Shown: piece after piece, positions 8,020 through 16,269 of the stretch | Layout: each line of letters begins with the position of its first letter | How positions within the stretch are numbered: position 1 is the stretch's first letter | Assembly (NCBI GenBank): GCA_019745775.1 | Contig: JAIESR010000034.1 | Span: 1-64,000, forward strand | From: Xanthobacteraceae bacterium | GTDB taxonomy: Bacteria > Pseudomonadota > Alphaproteobacteria > Rhizobiales > Xanthobacteraceae | Direction: 5' to 3' | DNA length: 64,000 bases | The notes under the pieces: generated by a model | The model's input: only the letters and a program-made list of their open reading frames with translations | Database searches by the model: none | Told to the model about the DNA's origin: nothing | Position numbers and translations under genes: made by a program

Positions 8020-8541
8020 ATGGCCGAACCTCGGAATGTACTTTTTCTTTGCACCGGCAACTCCGCTCGATCGGTCATCGCCGAAGCCATCTTAAACAAG
8101 GCCGGCAAGGGCTTTCGTGCCTACAGTGCTGGAAGCCAACCAAAGGGACAGGTCAACCCAAATACCATCACGCTGTTGCAGTCACTTGGCTATGACACAA
8201 ACGATTTTCGCTCGAAGTCCTGGGACGAATTTGCGCACGCAGATGCGCCCCGCTTCGATTTGATCTTCACAGTCTGCGACAGTGCTGCCTCAGAAGCCTG
8301 CCCGTTCTGGCCTGGGCATCCCATGACGATTCATTGGGGTGTTCCCGATCCGGCCGAAGCCAAAGGCACCGCTTCAGAAATCGCAGCCGCCTTCAATGAT
8401 GCCTATCGATTGCTCAGGGCACGCATTGATGCATTGGTGGCGCTGCCCATCGATGGTCTCGACCAGCAGACCCTCAAAGAACGTCTCAGGGCAATTGGCC
8501 GTATGGAGGGCGCGACCGCAAAGGCCGCGGCGGCATCGTGA
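8020..8541 (+). CDS. arsC: Arsenate reductase, low-molecular-weight phosphatase type
   Basis: A 173-residue protein with the phosphatase-like loop LFLCTGNSARS (CX5R) at residues 9-19. Downstream are SAGSQPKG, RSKSWDEF, FTVCDSAASEACPFWPG with two further cysteines, and HWGVPDP. It reduces arsenate to arsenite in the cytoplasm using thioredoxin or glutathione/glutaredoxin. Its stop overlaps the GTG start of aqpS, so the two are translationally coupled and the arsenite formed can leave through the channel. A second paralogue follows aqpS. Confidence 0.93.
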   Translation: MAEPRNVLFLCTGNSARSVIAEAILNKAGKGFRAYSAGSQPKGQVNPNTITLLQSLGYDTNDFRSKSWDEFAHADAPRFDLIFTVCDSAASEACPFWPGHPMTIHWGVPDPAEAKGTASEIAAAFNDAYRLLRARIDALVALPIDGLDQQTLKERLRAIGRMEGATAKAAAAS

Positions 8542-9218
8542 AGCACGATCTATCAAGACGGCTTGTTTCTGAGGGCGCAGGTACAGCGCTGCTGCTTGCG
8601 ACTGTCATCGGGTCCGGAATCATGGGGCAGAAGCTGGCGGGCGGAAACGTTGCACTCGCCTTGCTTGGTAATACGCTGCCGACCGGCGCAATTTTGGTTG
8701 TGCTGATCCTGATCTTTGGGCCGGTCTCCGGCGCGCACTTCAACCCCGTTGTTAGTGCCGCTTTTGCGTCGCGCGGCGAGCTGCCTTGGTCGGAGGCCGC
8801 GGCATATATTGCAGTCCAGATCGTCGGAGCGATTTTGGGCGCCTGGCTCGCCCACCTGATGTTCGAACTTCCGTTGCTGCAACTATCGACGACGGGCCGC
8901 ACAGGCGCCGGCCAGTGGCTCGCAGAAGCGGTCGCGACCTTCGGGCTGCTGCTGACGATCTTTGGATGCATTACAGGAGCCTCTGCAGCCACTCCATATG
9001 CCGTGGGCCTGTACATCACCGCTGCCTATTGGTTCACAGCCTCGACTTCGTTTGCCAATCCGGCAGTAACGCTCGCACGCGCACTTTCAGATACATTCGC
9101 AGGCATCTCGCCGGGCGATGTTCCGGGGTTCATTGTGGCACAGGCGATCGGAGCCCTCGCGGCAGTCCTGTTCGCGAATTGGATGTGGCACACAAAGTCA
9201 GCACCGTCTTTGCGCTAG
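8538..9218 (+). CDS. aqpS: Aquaglyceroporin, As(III) channel
   Basis: A 226-residue MIP-family protein from a GTG overlapping the arsC stop by 4 nt. Six hydrophobic segments and both half-helix motifs are visible: AHFNPVVSAA (NPV) after TM2 and FANPAVTLAR (NPA) after TM5. In Sinorhizobium meliloti an aquaglyceroporin in an ars operon lets internally generated arsenite flow out, replacing ArsB. Here it likewise sits between two arsC genes and no ArsB/Acr3 pump is present in the window. The NPV variant of the first box is an MIP-family deviation worth noting. Confidence 0.92.
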   Translation: MKHDLSRRLVSEGAGTALLLATVIGSGIMGQKLAGGNVALALLGNTLPTGAILVVLILIFGPVSGAHFNPVVSAAFASRGELPWSEAAAYIAVQIVGAILGAWLAHLMFELPLLQLSTTGRTGAGQWLAEAVATFGLLLTIFGCITGASAATPYAVGLYITAAYWFTASTSFANPAVTLARALSDTFAGISPGDVPGFIVAQAIGALAAVLFANWMWHTKSAPSLR

Positions 9219-9752
9219 GTGACGACCATGATCGACGGCGTTTTCAATGTGCTGTTCCTATGCACGGGAAACGCTGCCCGCTCGATCATCGCCGAAGCCA
9301 TCCTTAATCAAATTGGTGCAGCGCGCTTTCGCGCGTTTAGTGCTGGACGTCAGCCCCTCGGCTATATTCACCCGAATGCCCTAAGCCTTCTCGATAGTCT
9401 GGACTATCCAACACACAAACTGCGCTCCAAGTCGTGGCATCAATTTGCGCGACCTGGCGCGGTCCCGCTCGATTTCGTTTTCACGCTATGCGACCAGTCG
9501 GCAGGTGAATTTTGCTCACTGTGGCCCGGGCAATCGATAACAGCCCATTGGGGCATGTCTGATCCGTCGGCGGTTAAAGGCGGGGCGGCAGAGATTGGTG
9601 CCGCCTTCGCCTATGCACACCGGCTGTTGCTGCGCCGGATTCAACTTCTTACCGCGCTGCCGACGAGCGGTCTCGACGCGTTCAGCTTGCAAACGCGCGT
9701 CCGCGAAATCGGAATGGCTGAAATAGTCCGCAAAATCGAGCCGGCGCCATGA
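9219..9752 (+). CDS. arsC: Second arsenate reductase, low-molecular-weight phosphatase type
   Basis: 177 residues from a GTG at 9219 directly after the aqpS stop, or 174 from the ATG at 9228. It has loop LFLCTGNAARS, SAGRQPLG, RSKSWHQFARPG, FTLCDQSAGEFCSLWPGQ and HWGMSDPS, co-linear with the first ArsC but clearly diverged. The catalytic Cys and Arg of CX5R are kept. The tandem may reflect different reductant partners or affinities; this is inference. Its end overlaps the next small gene by 4 nt. Confidence 0.9.
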   Translation: MTTMIDGVFNVLFLCTGNAARSIIAEAILNQIGAARFRAFSAGRQPLGYIHPNALSLLDSLDYPTHKLRSKSWHQFARPGAVPLDFVFTLCDQSAGEFCSLWPGQSITAHWGMSDPSAVKGGAAEIGAAFAYAHRLLLRRIQLLTALPTSGLDAFSLQTRVREIGMAEIVRKIEPAP

Positions 9753-9952
9753 CGCCGATGCAACAAATGTGGCATCGCCGCATCATAATCGGTGGTTTTT
9801 GTGCCGCCTATTGCGCCAGCATGGCCGCATTGGCCGTTCTATCTACACCGCTACTTGAAGGTAAGCGGTTTGAAATTTTTTCCTTTCTTCTATTGCCGGT
9901 ACTACTCGTTGGCCTTGCCTGCATCGCCATCGGAAAATGGATGGAACGCTAG
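9749..9952 (+). CDS. Small two-helix membrane protein ending the ars operon
   Basis: A 67-residue protein, MTPMQQMWHRR, followed by two hydrophobic segments (about residues 12-32 and 44-61), ending GKWMER. It overlaps arsC by 4 nt, so it is likely translated. I do not recognise the family. Its 3' end overlaps the convergent phoB stop by 4 nt, leaving no room for a terminator between the ars and pho units. Confidence 0.6.
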   Translation: MTPMQQMWHRRIIIGGFCAAYCASMAALAVLSTPLLEGKRFEIFSFLLLPVLLVGLACIAIGKWMER

Positions 9953-10701
9953 GAATTTGACGAGCCAGCAAAGGTTTCGTCAAAAGCATACCCTGCTCCC
10001 CGAACGGTACGGATAGGGTCGCGCTGGTCTCTCCCGGTGAGTGCTTTCCTGAGGCGACCGATATGCACATCCACCGTGCGCTCATCGATTTCGCTTGTCA
10101 TGCCCCAAATGCCGTCGAGCAGTTGGGACCGGGAGAACACCCGGCCGGGCCGTTCCATCAAAAAGTCGAGCAAGCGAAATTCCGTAGGTCCGAGCTTCAA
10201 GTGGCGGCCCGCCCGCGTGGCCCGGTGCATTTCCCGGTCGAGCGTGATCTCGCCCTGCTCCAGCCTCGAAGCCACCCGCTCCGGCTTTGTGCGCCTGAGT
10301 AATGCGCGAAGACGCGCAACCAGTTCATTTACCGAAAACGGCTTAGTGAGATAGTCGTCTGCCCCAATGCCCAGTCCGCGCACGCGATCCGCTTCCTCAC
10401 CGCGTGCCGTCAACATGATCACCGGCACATTGTTAGTCGGAGTCCGCGCCCGTAGACGGCGGCAAACCTCAAGCCCGGAAACACCCGGCAGCATCCAATC
10501 CAGCACGATTGCATCTGGCAAATTTTCTTCAATCAAAAGCAGCGCTTCGTCACCGTTGGTGGCGTGCGACACGTCGAACCCTTCGCCTTCAAGATTGTAG
10601 CGTAGGAGGATAGCGACCGGCTCTTCGTCTTCCACGATGAGCACACGAGGCCGCGGAAGGCCCGCCGCCTCGGCATTCTGCTTCTGCGCCATCAAGTTCA
10701 T
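9949..10701 (-). CDS. phoB: Phosphate regulon response regulator PhoB
   Basis: 250 residues from the ATG at 10701, preceded by GAGGG. The receiver domain has LIVEDEE, the phospho-acceptor Asp in AIVLDWMLPGVSG and the Lys in YLTKPFSVNEL. The winged-helix effector domain has LKLGPTEFRLLDFLMERPG, FSRSQLLDGIWG, ERTVDVHIGRLRKAL and RTVRGAGYAF. It activates genes carrying Pho boxes, which are visible in this island. It is the last gene of the pst operon; no phoR kinase gene is linked, so it must be phosphorylated by a kinase encoded elsewhere. Confidence 0.93.
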   Translation of the reverse strand: MNLMAQKQNAEAAGLPRPRVLIVEDEEPVAILLRYNLEGEGFDVSHATNGDEALLLIEENLPDAIVLDWMLPGVSGLEVCRRLRARTPTNNVPVIMLTARGEEADRVRGLGIGADDYLTKPFSVNELVARLRALLRRTKPERVASRLEQGEITLDREMHRATRAGRHLKLGPTEFRLLDFLMERPGRVFSRSQLLDGIWGMTSEIDERTVDVHIGRLRKALTGRDQRDPIRTVRGAGYAFDETFAGSSNS

Positions 10702-10714
10702 TCGGCAACGTCCC

Positions 10715-11416
10715 TCAGGCAGCGGATTCCATTTCTTCGCCCTTTGGCCTGTCCATCGGCAAAGTATCGCCCGTTGCAATGTAGTGAATTGTTTCGGCAA
10801 TATTCGTCGTGTGGTCGCCGATCCTCTCGATATTCTTCGAGCAAAACAGGAGGTGAGCACAGAATGAAATGTCTCGAGGATCCTCCATCATGAACGTCAG
10901 GAGGTCTCTAAACGCAACGTCTTCCTGCGAGTCCAACTGCGCGTCACTAGACCAAACCGAGTCAGCCAGCTGAACATCACGCGCCGCGAATGCGTCCATG
11001 ACGTCCTTGAGTTGCTTGGCGGCGGTAGCTCCCATCTGTCGCACACCGACCACGGCACGCGGCAACCTCGGATCGGCGCCCATCTTGATGACGCGCTTTG
11101 CGATGTTCTTCGCGAGATCGCCAACACGTTCAAGATCATTGGCTATGCGGATAGCGCCGACGAGATCGCGCAAATCGATTGCCATCGGCTGCCGGCGCGC
11201 GATCGTCAGGACCGCCTGATTCTCGATTTCGCGTTGTAAGGCATCGACACGCGGATCTGCTTCGATGGCGCGTTGTGCGAGCTTGCCATCAAACGACGAC
11301 AGACTCGCGATGGCATCCTGCAGCATGGCCTCGGTGAGACCACCCATCTGGGCAACTTTGGTGGTTATTTCGTCGAGCTCCTGATCGTAGGCTTTGCTCG
11401 TATGCTGTTCGGTCAT
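10715..11416 (-). CDS. phoU: Phosphate signalling protein PhoU
   Basis: A 233-residue, almost wholly helical protein made of two PhoU repeats, with MGGLTEAMLQDAIASLSSFD near the start, VGAIRIANDLERVGDLAKNI and, in the second repeat, HLLFCSKNIERIGDHTTNIA. The E/D-xxR-xxD metal-binding motifs are intact in both. It links the Pst transporter state to PhoR/PhoB. Located between pstB (9 nt) and phoB (13 nt) in the same operon. Confidence 0.94.
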   Translation of the reverse strand: MTEQHTSKAYDQELDEITTKVAQMGGLTEAMLQDAIASLSSFDGKLAQRAIEADPRVDALQREIENQAVLTIARRQPMAIDLRDLVGAIRIANDLERVGDLAKNIAKRVIKMGADPRLPRAVVGVRQMGATAAKQLKDVMDAFAARDVQLADSVWSSDAQLDSQEDVAFRDLLTFMMEDPRDISFCAHLLFCSKNIERIGDHTTNIAETIHYIATGDTLPMDRPKGEEMESAA

Positions 11417-11425
11417 TGCCTCTCC

Positions 11426-12250
11426 TTACCCAAAGCGCCCGGTGATGTAGGCTTGGGTGCGGCTGTCCTTAGGCGCCGTGAAGATGTCCTGCGTGGAACC
11501 AACCTCGACCAGCTTGCCGAGGTGAAAAAACGCCGTGCGGGTTGAAACGCGAGCCGCCTGCTGCATGGAATGTGTGACGATGATAATCGTGTAGTTTGCG
11601 ACAAGTTCACTCATCAATTCTTCGATGCGGGCCGTAGCGATTGGGTCCAATGCCGAACACGGCTCATCCATGAGGATGACCTCAGGATTTACGGCAATAG
11701 CGCGCGCTATGCATAGGCGCTGTTGCTGTCCGCCAGACAAGCTCGTGCCGGGTTGGCCAAGCCGATCTTTCACCTCGTCAAACAGCCCTGCCCTTTGCAG
11801 GCTCTTTTCGACGATCTCATCGAAGTCTGCTCTGTTCCGCGCTATTCCATGGATACGCGGACCATAGGCGACGTTCTCGTAAATCGATTTTGGAAAGGGG
11901 TTTGGCTTTTGGAAAACCATCCCCACTCTCGCCCTCAAGTCGATCGGATCAACGTCGCGGGCGTAGATATCCTGACTGTCAATTTTGATGCTGCCTTCGA
12001 CCCGCGCACCGATAATTGTGTCATTCATTCTGTTGATACATCGCAGGAACGTCGATTTTCCGCATCCCGAAGGCCCGATGAATGCCATCACAGATCGTTC
12101 CGGAATATCGACGGTGACATCGAACAAGGCTTGTTTGTCGCCATAGAAGACGTTGACGTCACGCGCCGCCACTTTGGTCTCGCCACCGTTAACTGGCGAG
12201 GGAATTCCAACGGTTGACGTAGAAATCTGGATGGTCGGAACGGAATTCAT
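11426..12250 (-). CDS. pstB: Phosphate ABC transporter ATPase PstB
   Basis: 274 residues from the ATG at 12250 ([10 protein letters not shown]). Walker A is [19 protein letters not shown], the signature is [17 protein letters not shown], Walker B is [16 protein letters not shown], and the H-loop is [15 protein letters not shown]. The C-terminus AYITGRFG is typical of PstB. It energises high-affinity phosphate import with PstS, PstC and PstA. It begins 17 nt after pstA. Confidence 0.95.
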   Translation of the reverse strand: MNSVPTIQISTSTVGIPSPVNGGETKVAARDVNVFYGDKQALFDVTVDIPERSVMAFIGPSGCGKSTFLRCINRMNDTIIGARVEGSIKIDSQDIYARDVDPIDLRARVGMVFQKPNPFPKSIYENVAYGPRIHGIARNRADFDEIVEKSLQRAGLFDEVKDRLGQPGTSLSGGQQQRLCIARAIAVNPEVILMDEPCSALDPIATARIEELMSELVANYTIIIVTHSMQQAARVSTRTAFFHLGKLVEVGSTQDIFTAPKDSRTQAYITGRFG

Positions 12251-12267
12251 TTGGTGCCCCTCTGGCC

Positions 12268-13227
12268 TCACCACTGGAGTTTCTTGCGAAGGCGATAGCG
12301 CAGCCAGATGGCAACGCCGTTCATCAGCAGCGTGATTGCGAGCAAGACGAGACCGGCCGCCGCGGCGTTCGCATGGAAATCGGAACCAGGACGCGAGATC
12401 CAATTGAAGGCCTGAATCGGCAAAACGGTGAAGCCGTCGAACAACCATTCAAAGGAAATAAATGGGAATTGCGACGTAATCGGAGGTGCCGGCAAGAACG
12501 CGATGAAGGTGAGCGCACCAATCGTGATCAAAGGCGCGGTCTCGCCCAAGGCTCGGGATATTCCGATGATTACACCGGTCAGAACGCCTGGGAGTGCCGC
12601 CGGCAGCACATGATCACGCGTAACTTGCCATCGGGTCGCGCCAATACCGAACGCCGCTTCGCGCAGAGTCTGCGGGACAGCGCGAACGGCTTCACGGGTC
12701 GCCACGATAATGATCGGCAGTATCAGCAAAGCCAGCGTAAGGCCTGCTGTAAGTATGGAGCGGCCGGTTCCCAGCCCGTAGACAAACAGGCCCAGCGCGA
12801 GCAAACCGTAGACGATTGAAGGAACGCCAGCGAGATTGTTGACGTTGATTTCAATCAGGTTTGTGAGCCAGTTCTTTGGCGCATATTCCTCAAGATAGAG
12901 GCCCGACGACACGCCGAGAATCACCGCGAAAAACGCTGTTACGAGAATCACGAGCAGCGAGCCGACCCATGCCGACAAAATGCCTGCTTGCGATGCGCGC
13001 CGAGACGGGAAATTCCAAAAGAAGTCCCAGGAGAGGCGCGGCAAACCGTGCCACGCAAGGTCCAGCAGCAAGAGACTGAGCATCAGGAGCGCAAATGTAA
13101 TCGCCGCAAGGCCGCACAGCATAAATACAAATTCTCTACGACGCCTGCGCCGGACCCCATGATCAACGGCACTCTGCGCCATCGTTTCCACCGCATCGGG
13201 ACGCATAGGAAGAGCCTGCTCCGACAT
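12268..13227 (-). CDS. pstA: Phosphate ABC transporter permease PstA
   Basis: 319 residues from the ATG at 13227, which overlaps the pstC stop by one base (TGATG). About six membrane segments follow a basic N-terminus ([14 protein letters not shown]). The permease EAA-type loop is [28 protein letters not shown] broken over a longer stretch, followed by [17 protein letters not shown], characteristic of PstA. It forms the channel with PstC. Confidence 0.94.
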   Translation of the reverse strand: MSEQALPMRPDAVETMAQSAVDHGVRRRRRREFVFMLCGLAAITFALLMLSLLLLDLAWHGLPRLSWDFFWNFPSRRASQAGILSAWVGSLLVILVTAFFAVILGVSSGLYLEEYAPKNWLTNLIEINVNNLAGVPSIVYGLLALGLFVYGLGTGRSILTAGLTLALLILPIIIVATREAVRAVPQTLREAAFGIGATRWQVTRDHVLPAALPGVLTGVIIGISRALGETAPLITIGALTFIAFLPAPPITSQFPFISFEWLFDGFTVLPIQAFNWISRPGSDFHANAAAAGLVLLAITLLMNGVAIWLRYRLRKKLQW

Positions 13228-14135
13228 CAGTAAGCCTCCCGGAACTTTGCACGCAGCCAAAATGCAAAAATATTGAAGGACAGCGTGATTAGAAGCAGCA
13301 CAAGACCGGCCGCAAAAATCGTCTGATACGCGATCGAGCCATGCGGCAGATCGCCCAGAGCGACTTGAACGATGTAAGCGGTGATGGTTGCCGCAGGTTC
13401 GCGCGGGTCCCAAGTAAGGTTGGGCTGTTGGCCGGCGGCGATGGCAACCACCATGGTCTCGCCTACAGCGCGCGAAATACCCAGCACAAATGCCGACGCA
13501 ATGCCGGAGATCGCGGCCGGGAAGACGACTCGCAACGCGGTTTCAAGCCGGGTTGCGCCAAGCGCGAGTGACCCGTCGCGCATACCATTTGGCACGGCGC
13601 GCATCGCATCCTCGGAAAGTGAGGCAACGTAAGGGATGATCATGATCCCCATGACGATGCCCGCCGAAAGTATATTGAAGCCCGGTAGTCCTGGAATGAT
13701 CGTCTGCAGGAATGGCGTAACGAAGAGAAGAGCGAAGAAGCCGTAGACGACGGTCGGTACTCCGGACAGCAGCTCCAAAATCGGTTTCAGGATTTCGCGC
13801 GTTCGCGGCGAAGCGAATTCGCTGAGATAGATCGCCGCCAAGAGCCCCAGCGGCCCAGCAACGCACAAGGCGACGAGTGTTGACAGCAGCGTACCGTTGA
13901 GCAGCGGCAAGATGCCATATCGGGGATTGTCGAACAGCGGGGTCCAGACCGTATCCGTGAGGAAGTTCCAAAGCGGAACGTGCTGGAAGAAATTCCAGGA
14001 TTCGTACACAAGCACGGCAACAATCGCGATCGTGACAGCCACGGAAGATGCAGCGGCAACGAACAACAGACCTTCGATCAGCCTCTCGCGAATTCGCTGG
14101 CGACCGCGCTCTGCGGTGGTGAGCATCGATGCCAT
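13227..14135 (-). CDS. pstC: Phosphate ABC transporter permease PstC
   Basis: 302 residues with six membrane segments. Landmarks are YGILPLLNGTLLST, LSGVPTVVYGFFALLFVTP, and an EAA-type loop with MRDGSLALGATRLETALRVV, then GISRAVGETMVVAIAAGQQP, all typical of PstC. A GAGGGG site stands before the ATG. It partners PstA in the phosphate channel and follows pstS by 61 nt. Confidence 0.94.
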   Translation of the reverse strand: MASMLTTAERGRQRIRERLIEGLLFVAAASSVAVTIAIVAVLVYESWNFFQHVPLWNFLTDTVWTPLFDNPRYGILPLLNGTLLSTLVALCVAGPLGLLAAIYLSEFASPRTREILKPILELLSGVPTVVYGFFALLFVTPFLQTIIPGLPGFNILSAGIVMGIMIIPYVASLSEDAMRAVPNGMRDGSLALGATRLETALRVVFPAAISGIASAFVLGISRAVGETMVVAIAAGQQPNLTWDPREPAATITAYIVQVALGDLPHGSIAYQTIFAAGLVLLLITLSFNIFAFWLRAKFREAY

Positions 14136-14196
14136 GGATATCCCCTCTGCAGACCCGCAGGCGGGCGCGAGTGGCCCGCCTGCTGCCTCACGTTCA

Positions 14197-15213
14197 TTAG
14201 TGCTTGGATTCGCGCTTCATCAGATCGTCGATCGAAACGCCAACCTCCGGCACGCCTCCGAACACCGTACCAAGCACGCCCTTCTGGAAGCGAGCCAGGC
14301 TCAAAGGATAGGCGCGGTCCGGCAGCGGGAGATACTTCACTTCCTTGATCAGCGGCACCGCGTTTTTCAGCGCGAATTCGACGAATTCCTTCACTTCAGG
14401 CTTCGCCGAGGCCTTCTGGCTGGCATAGAAGAAAAGCGGCCGCGAAAGCGGATTGTAGGTGCCGGCAAGCACGTTTTCGAGCGACGGCTTCACGCAGCCC
14501 TGCCCCTTGCCCCAATCGACTGCGAGCGCCTTCATCTTGGCGGCATGTGGCGCGTAGTACGCGAAGGGAATGTAGCCCAAAGAGTTCACGTCGTTCTCGA
14601 TGCCTTGCACGAGCACGTTGTCGTCTTCGGAAGCCGTGTAATCGCCGCGACTCGACTTTGCCTTTCCGACGACGGCTTCGGTGAAATAGTCGAAGGTGCC
14701 GGAGTCAGCGCCCGCGCCGTAGAGCTTCAGCGGCCGATTGGGCCAGCTCGGATTCACATCCGACCAACGCATCACCTTGCCTTGCGCCGCCGGCTCCCAG
14801 ATCTTTTTCAGGTCGGCGATTGAGATGCATTCGAGAGCGGTATTTTTCGGGCTCACTGCGACCGTGAGCGCGTCAAAGGCCAGCGGAAGCTCGAAGAAGT
14901 TCACACCGGTCTTCTTGCAATCTTCGATTTCAGCGGTGAGGATTGGCCGCGAGCCGTTCGAAATGTCAGTTTCTCCGCGGCAGAATTTCTTGAAACCGCC
15001 GCCAGTGCCGGAAATGCCGACGGTTACGCGGACTTGGTTCTTCTTCGACTTTTGAAATTCCTCGGCGATCGCTTCCATCACCGGGAAGACGGTCGAAGAA
15101 CCGTCGATCGAAACGGTCCTGGTCTGCGCCACCGCTGACACCTGCATGGACGCGACCGTGATTGCCAATGCCGACACGGCTGAAAGCCCCGCGGCCACTT
15201 TCTTCGCTTGCAT
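14197..15213 (-). CDS. pstS: Periplasmic phosphate-binding protein PstS
   Basis: 338 residues from the ATG at 15213 (AGGGAG upstream). A signal peptide is evident, with cleavage near VSAVAQT. The mature protein has VSIDGSSTVFPVMEAIAEEF, GISGTGGGFKKFCRGETDIS and the DSGTFDYFTEAV anion-binding loop. This is the PstS branch with the GSSTVFP start, different from the second PstS-like gene further right (GAGSTFAYP). It delivers phosphate to PstCAB. Confidence 0.93.
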   Translation of the reverse strand: MQAKKVAAGLSAVSALAITVASMQVSAVAQTRTVSIDGSSTVFPVMEAIAEEFQKSKKNQVRVTVGISGTGGGFKKFCRGETDISNGSRPILTAEIEDCKKTGVNFFELPLAFDALTVAVSPKNTALECISIADLKKIWEPAAQGKVMRWSDVNPSWPNRPLKLYGAGADSGTFDYFTEAVVGKAKSSRGDYTASEDDNVLVQGIENDVNSLGYIPFAYYAPHAAKMKALAVDWGKGQGCVKPSLENVLAGTYNPLSRPLFFYASQKASAKPEVKEFVEFALKNAVPLIKEVKYLPLPDRAYPLSLARFQKGVLGTVFGGVPEVGVSIDDLMKRESKH

Positions 15214-15307
15214 GAAAAGCTCCCTTTGTTGCTTGATCAAGCCGTTGCGGCCATCCGCGGCGCGGCTATGGAGTTGCGCAGAGCCTCATTAGGCAAGCTC
15301 TGCAATT

Positions 15308-15697
15308 CTATTGTGACGGTGGGCATTGTCCAACCTGACGTTTTGAACGAGCTGCGGTGCGAACCGGCCCGCCAAGGATGTAACCTTCGCTCTTTACGGT
15401 TCGGATCGCGCAGCGTTGAGGCACCCTGCCCATGGCTCGCCGCACGCGTCGGATTTCAGTGTTGATTGAGCGATCGTCGATTTCGGTCGTGCCCCAAATG
15501 CGCTGCCGAATTTCATCGCGGGTTACGAGTTTTCCCCAGTTCTCGATAAGCAGCTCGAGAATTTGAAAACTCCGCAGGCTGACGCCCAGGTCTCGGTCAC
15601 CGCAACTCACCCGCAAGGTGTCGCGATTCAGACTGAGGCATTCCGCCACCACCACTGGCGGGGCGCCGGCCTGGTTAGTCCTTACTGTTAAGATCAT
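15308..15697 (-). CDS. Winged-helix DNA-binding protein lacking a receiver domain
   Basis: About 129 residues from the ATG at 15697; a longer frame to 15790 would overlap the Pho box and is unlikely. Residues about 40-115 are an OmpR/PhoB-type effector domain: LRSFQILELLIENWGKLVTR, DEIRQRIWG, DRSINTEIRRVRRAM and IRTVKSEGYIL. No receiver domain with a phospho-acceptor Asp precedes it. It is the first gene after a Pho box and 94 nt upstream of pstS, so it is probably the promoter-proximal gene of the pst operon and may tune it. Confidence 0.75.
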   Translation of the reverse strand: MILTVRTNQAGAPPVVVAECLSLNRDTLRVSCGDRDLGVSLRSFQILELLIENWGKLVTRDEIRQRIWGTTEIDDRSINTEIRRVRRAMGRVPQRCAIRTVKSEGYILGGPVRTAARSKRQVGQCPPSQ

Positions 15698-15727
15698 CGC
15701 CTGCCCGATTTTTCTCGGGTCTATCTT

Positions 15728-15756
15728 GTGACGCGCACATGACAGCCATGTGACAG
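15728..15756 (-). promoter_or_regulatory. Pho box upstream of the pst operon
   Basis: GTGAC (15728), ATGACAG (15739) and GTGACAG (15750) recur every 11 nt on the plus strand. Read on the minus strand the last two give CTGTCACATGGCTGTCAT, close to the E. coli Pho box (two CTGTCAT units separated by 4 bases). It lies about 42 nt from the winged-helix gene start. Confidence 0.8.
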
Positions 15757-15858
15757 CCCTCGCCCTCACCGATGAAAAGGGGGAAATCATCGCCGCGGCA
15801 ATTGCTTAGGATGCCGCTCAGGAACTCTTGGCGGGCAATCTCAACAATTTGGAATTGG

Positions 15859-16248
15859 CTAACGCTCGATCATCACCTTGGCCGCGTTACCAGCATCAAG
15901 GTTTTGGCCTTGTGCCAACGTGCCGTGGTTAGCGAGCACGAATGCGGTCACAGCCAGTATTTGCTCGTCAGTTAAGATGCCGGGATTGTCGAAAGGCATC
16001 AGCAATCGGTTATATTCGATCAGGCCTTGAGCGTGTTTGAACTTCCGAATTTGCGCTCCGTCGCCCCACATTGGATGGGGATAGCCAGGGCCGCTCTTCC
16101 CGTTCTCGCCATGACACTTGGCGCAATGTTCCTTATAGAGCATCCCACCTAAGCGGACCTGCTCACTGTCGTTGGCGCGAACGGCGGCCCCGGTAAGAAG
16201 GGCTGCCCCGAGGAGGAGGCAGCCCATCGCATTGCGTATGGTTTTCAT
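15859..16248 (-). CDS. Periplasmic monohaem cytochrome c (SorB-like)
   Basis: 129 residues with a signal peptide (MKTIRNAMGCLLLGAALLTG, cleavage near AVRAND). The single haem-binding site is CAKCH at about residue 42, and LLMPFDNPG probably supplies the axial Met. It follows the molybdoenzyme gene by 21 nt. Cytochromes in this position accept electrons from SorA-type sulfite dehydrogenases, and this one is probably the electron acceptor of its neighbour. Confidence 0.85.
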   Translation of the reverse strand: MKTIRNAMGCLLLGAALLTGAAVRANDSEQVRLGGMLYKEHCAKCHGENGKSGPGYPHPMWGDGAQIRKFKHAQGLIEYNRLLMPFDNPGILTDEQILAVTAFVLANHGTLAQGQNLDAGNAAKVMIER

Positions 16249-16269
16249 TCGGGTTCTTTATCGCTGACG

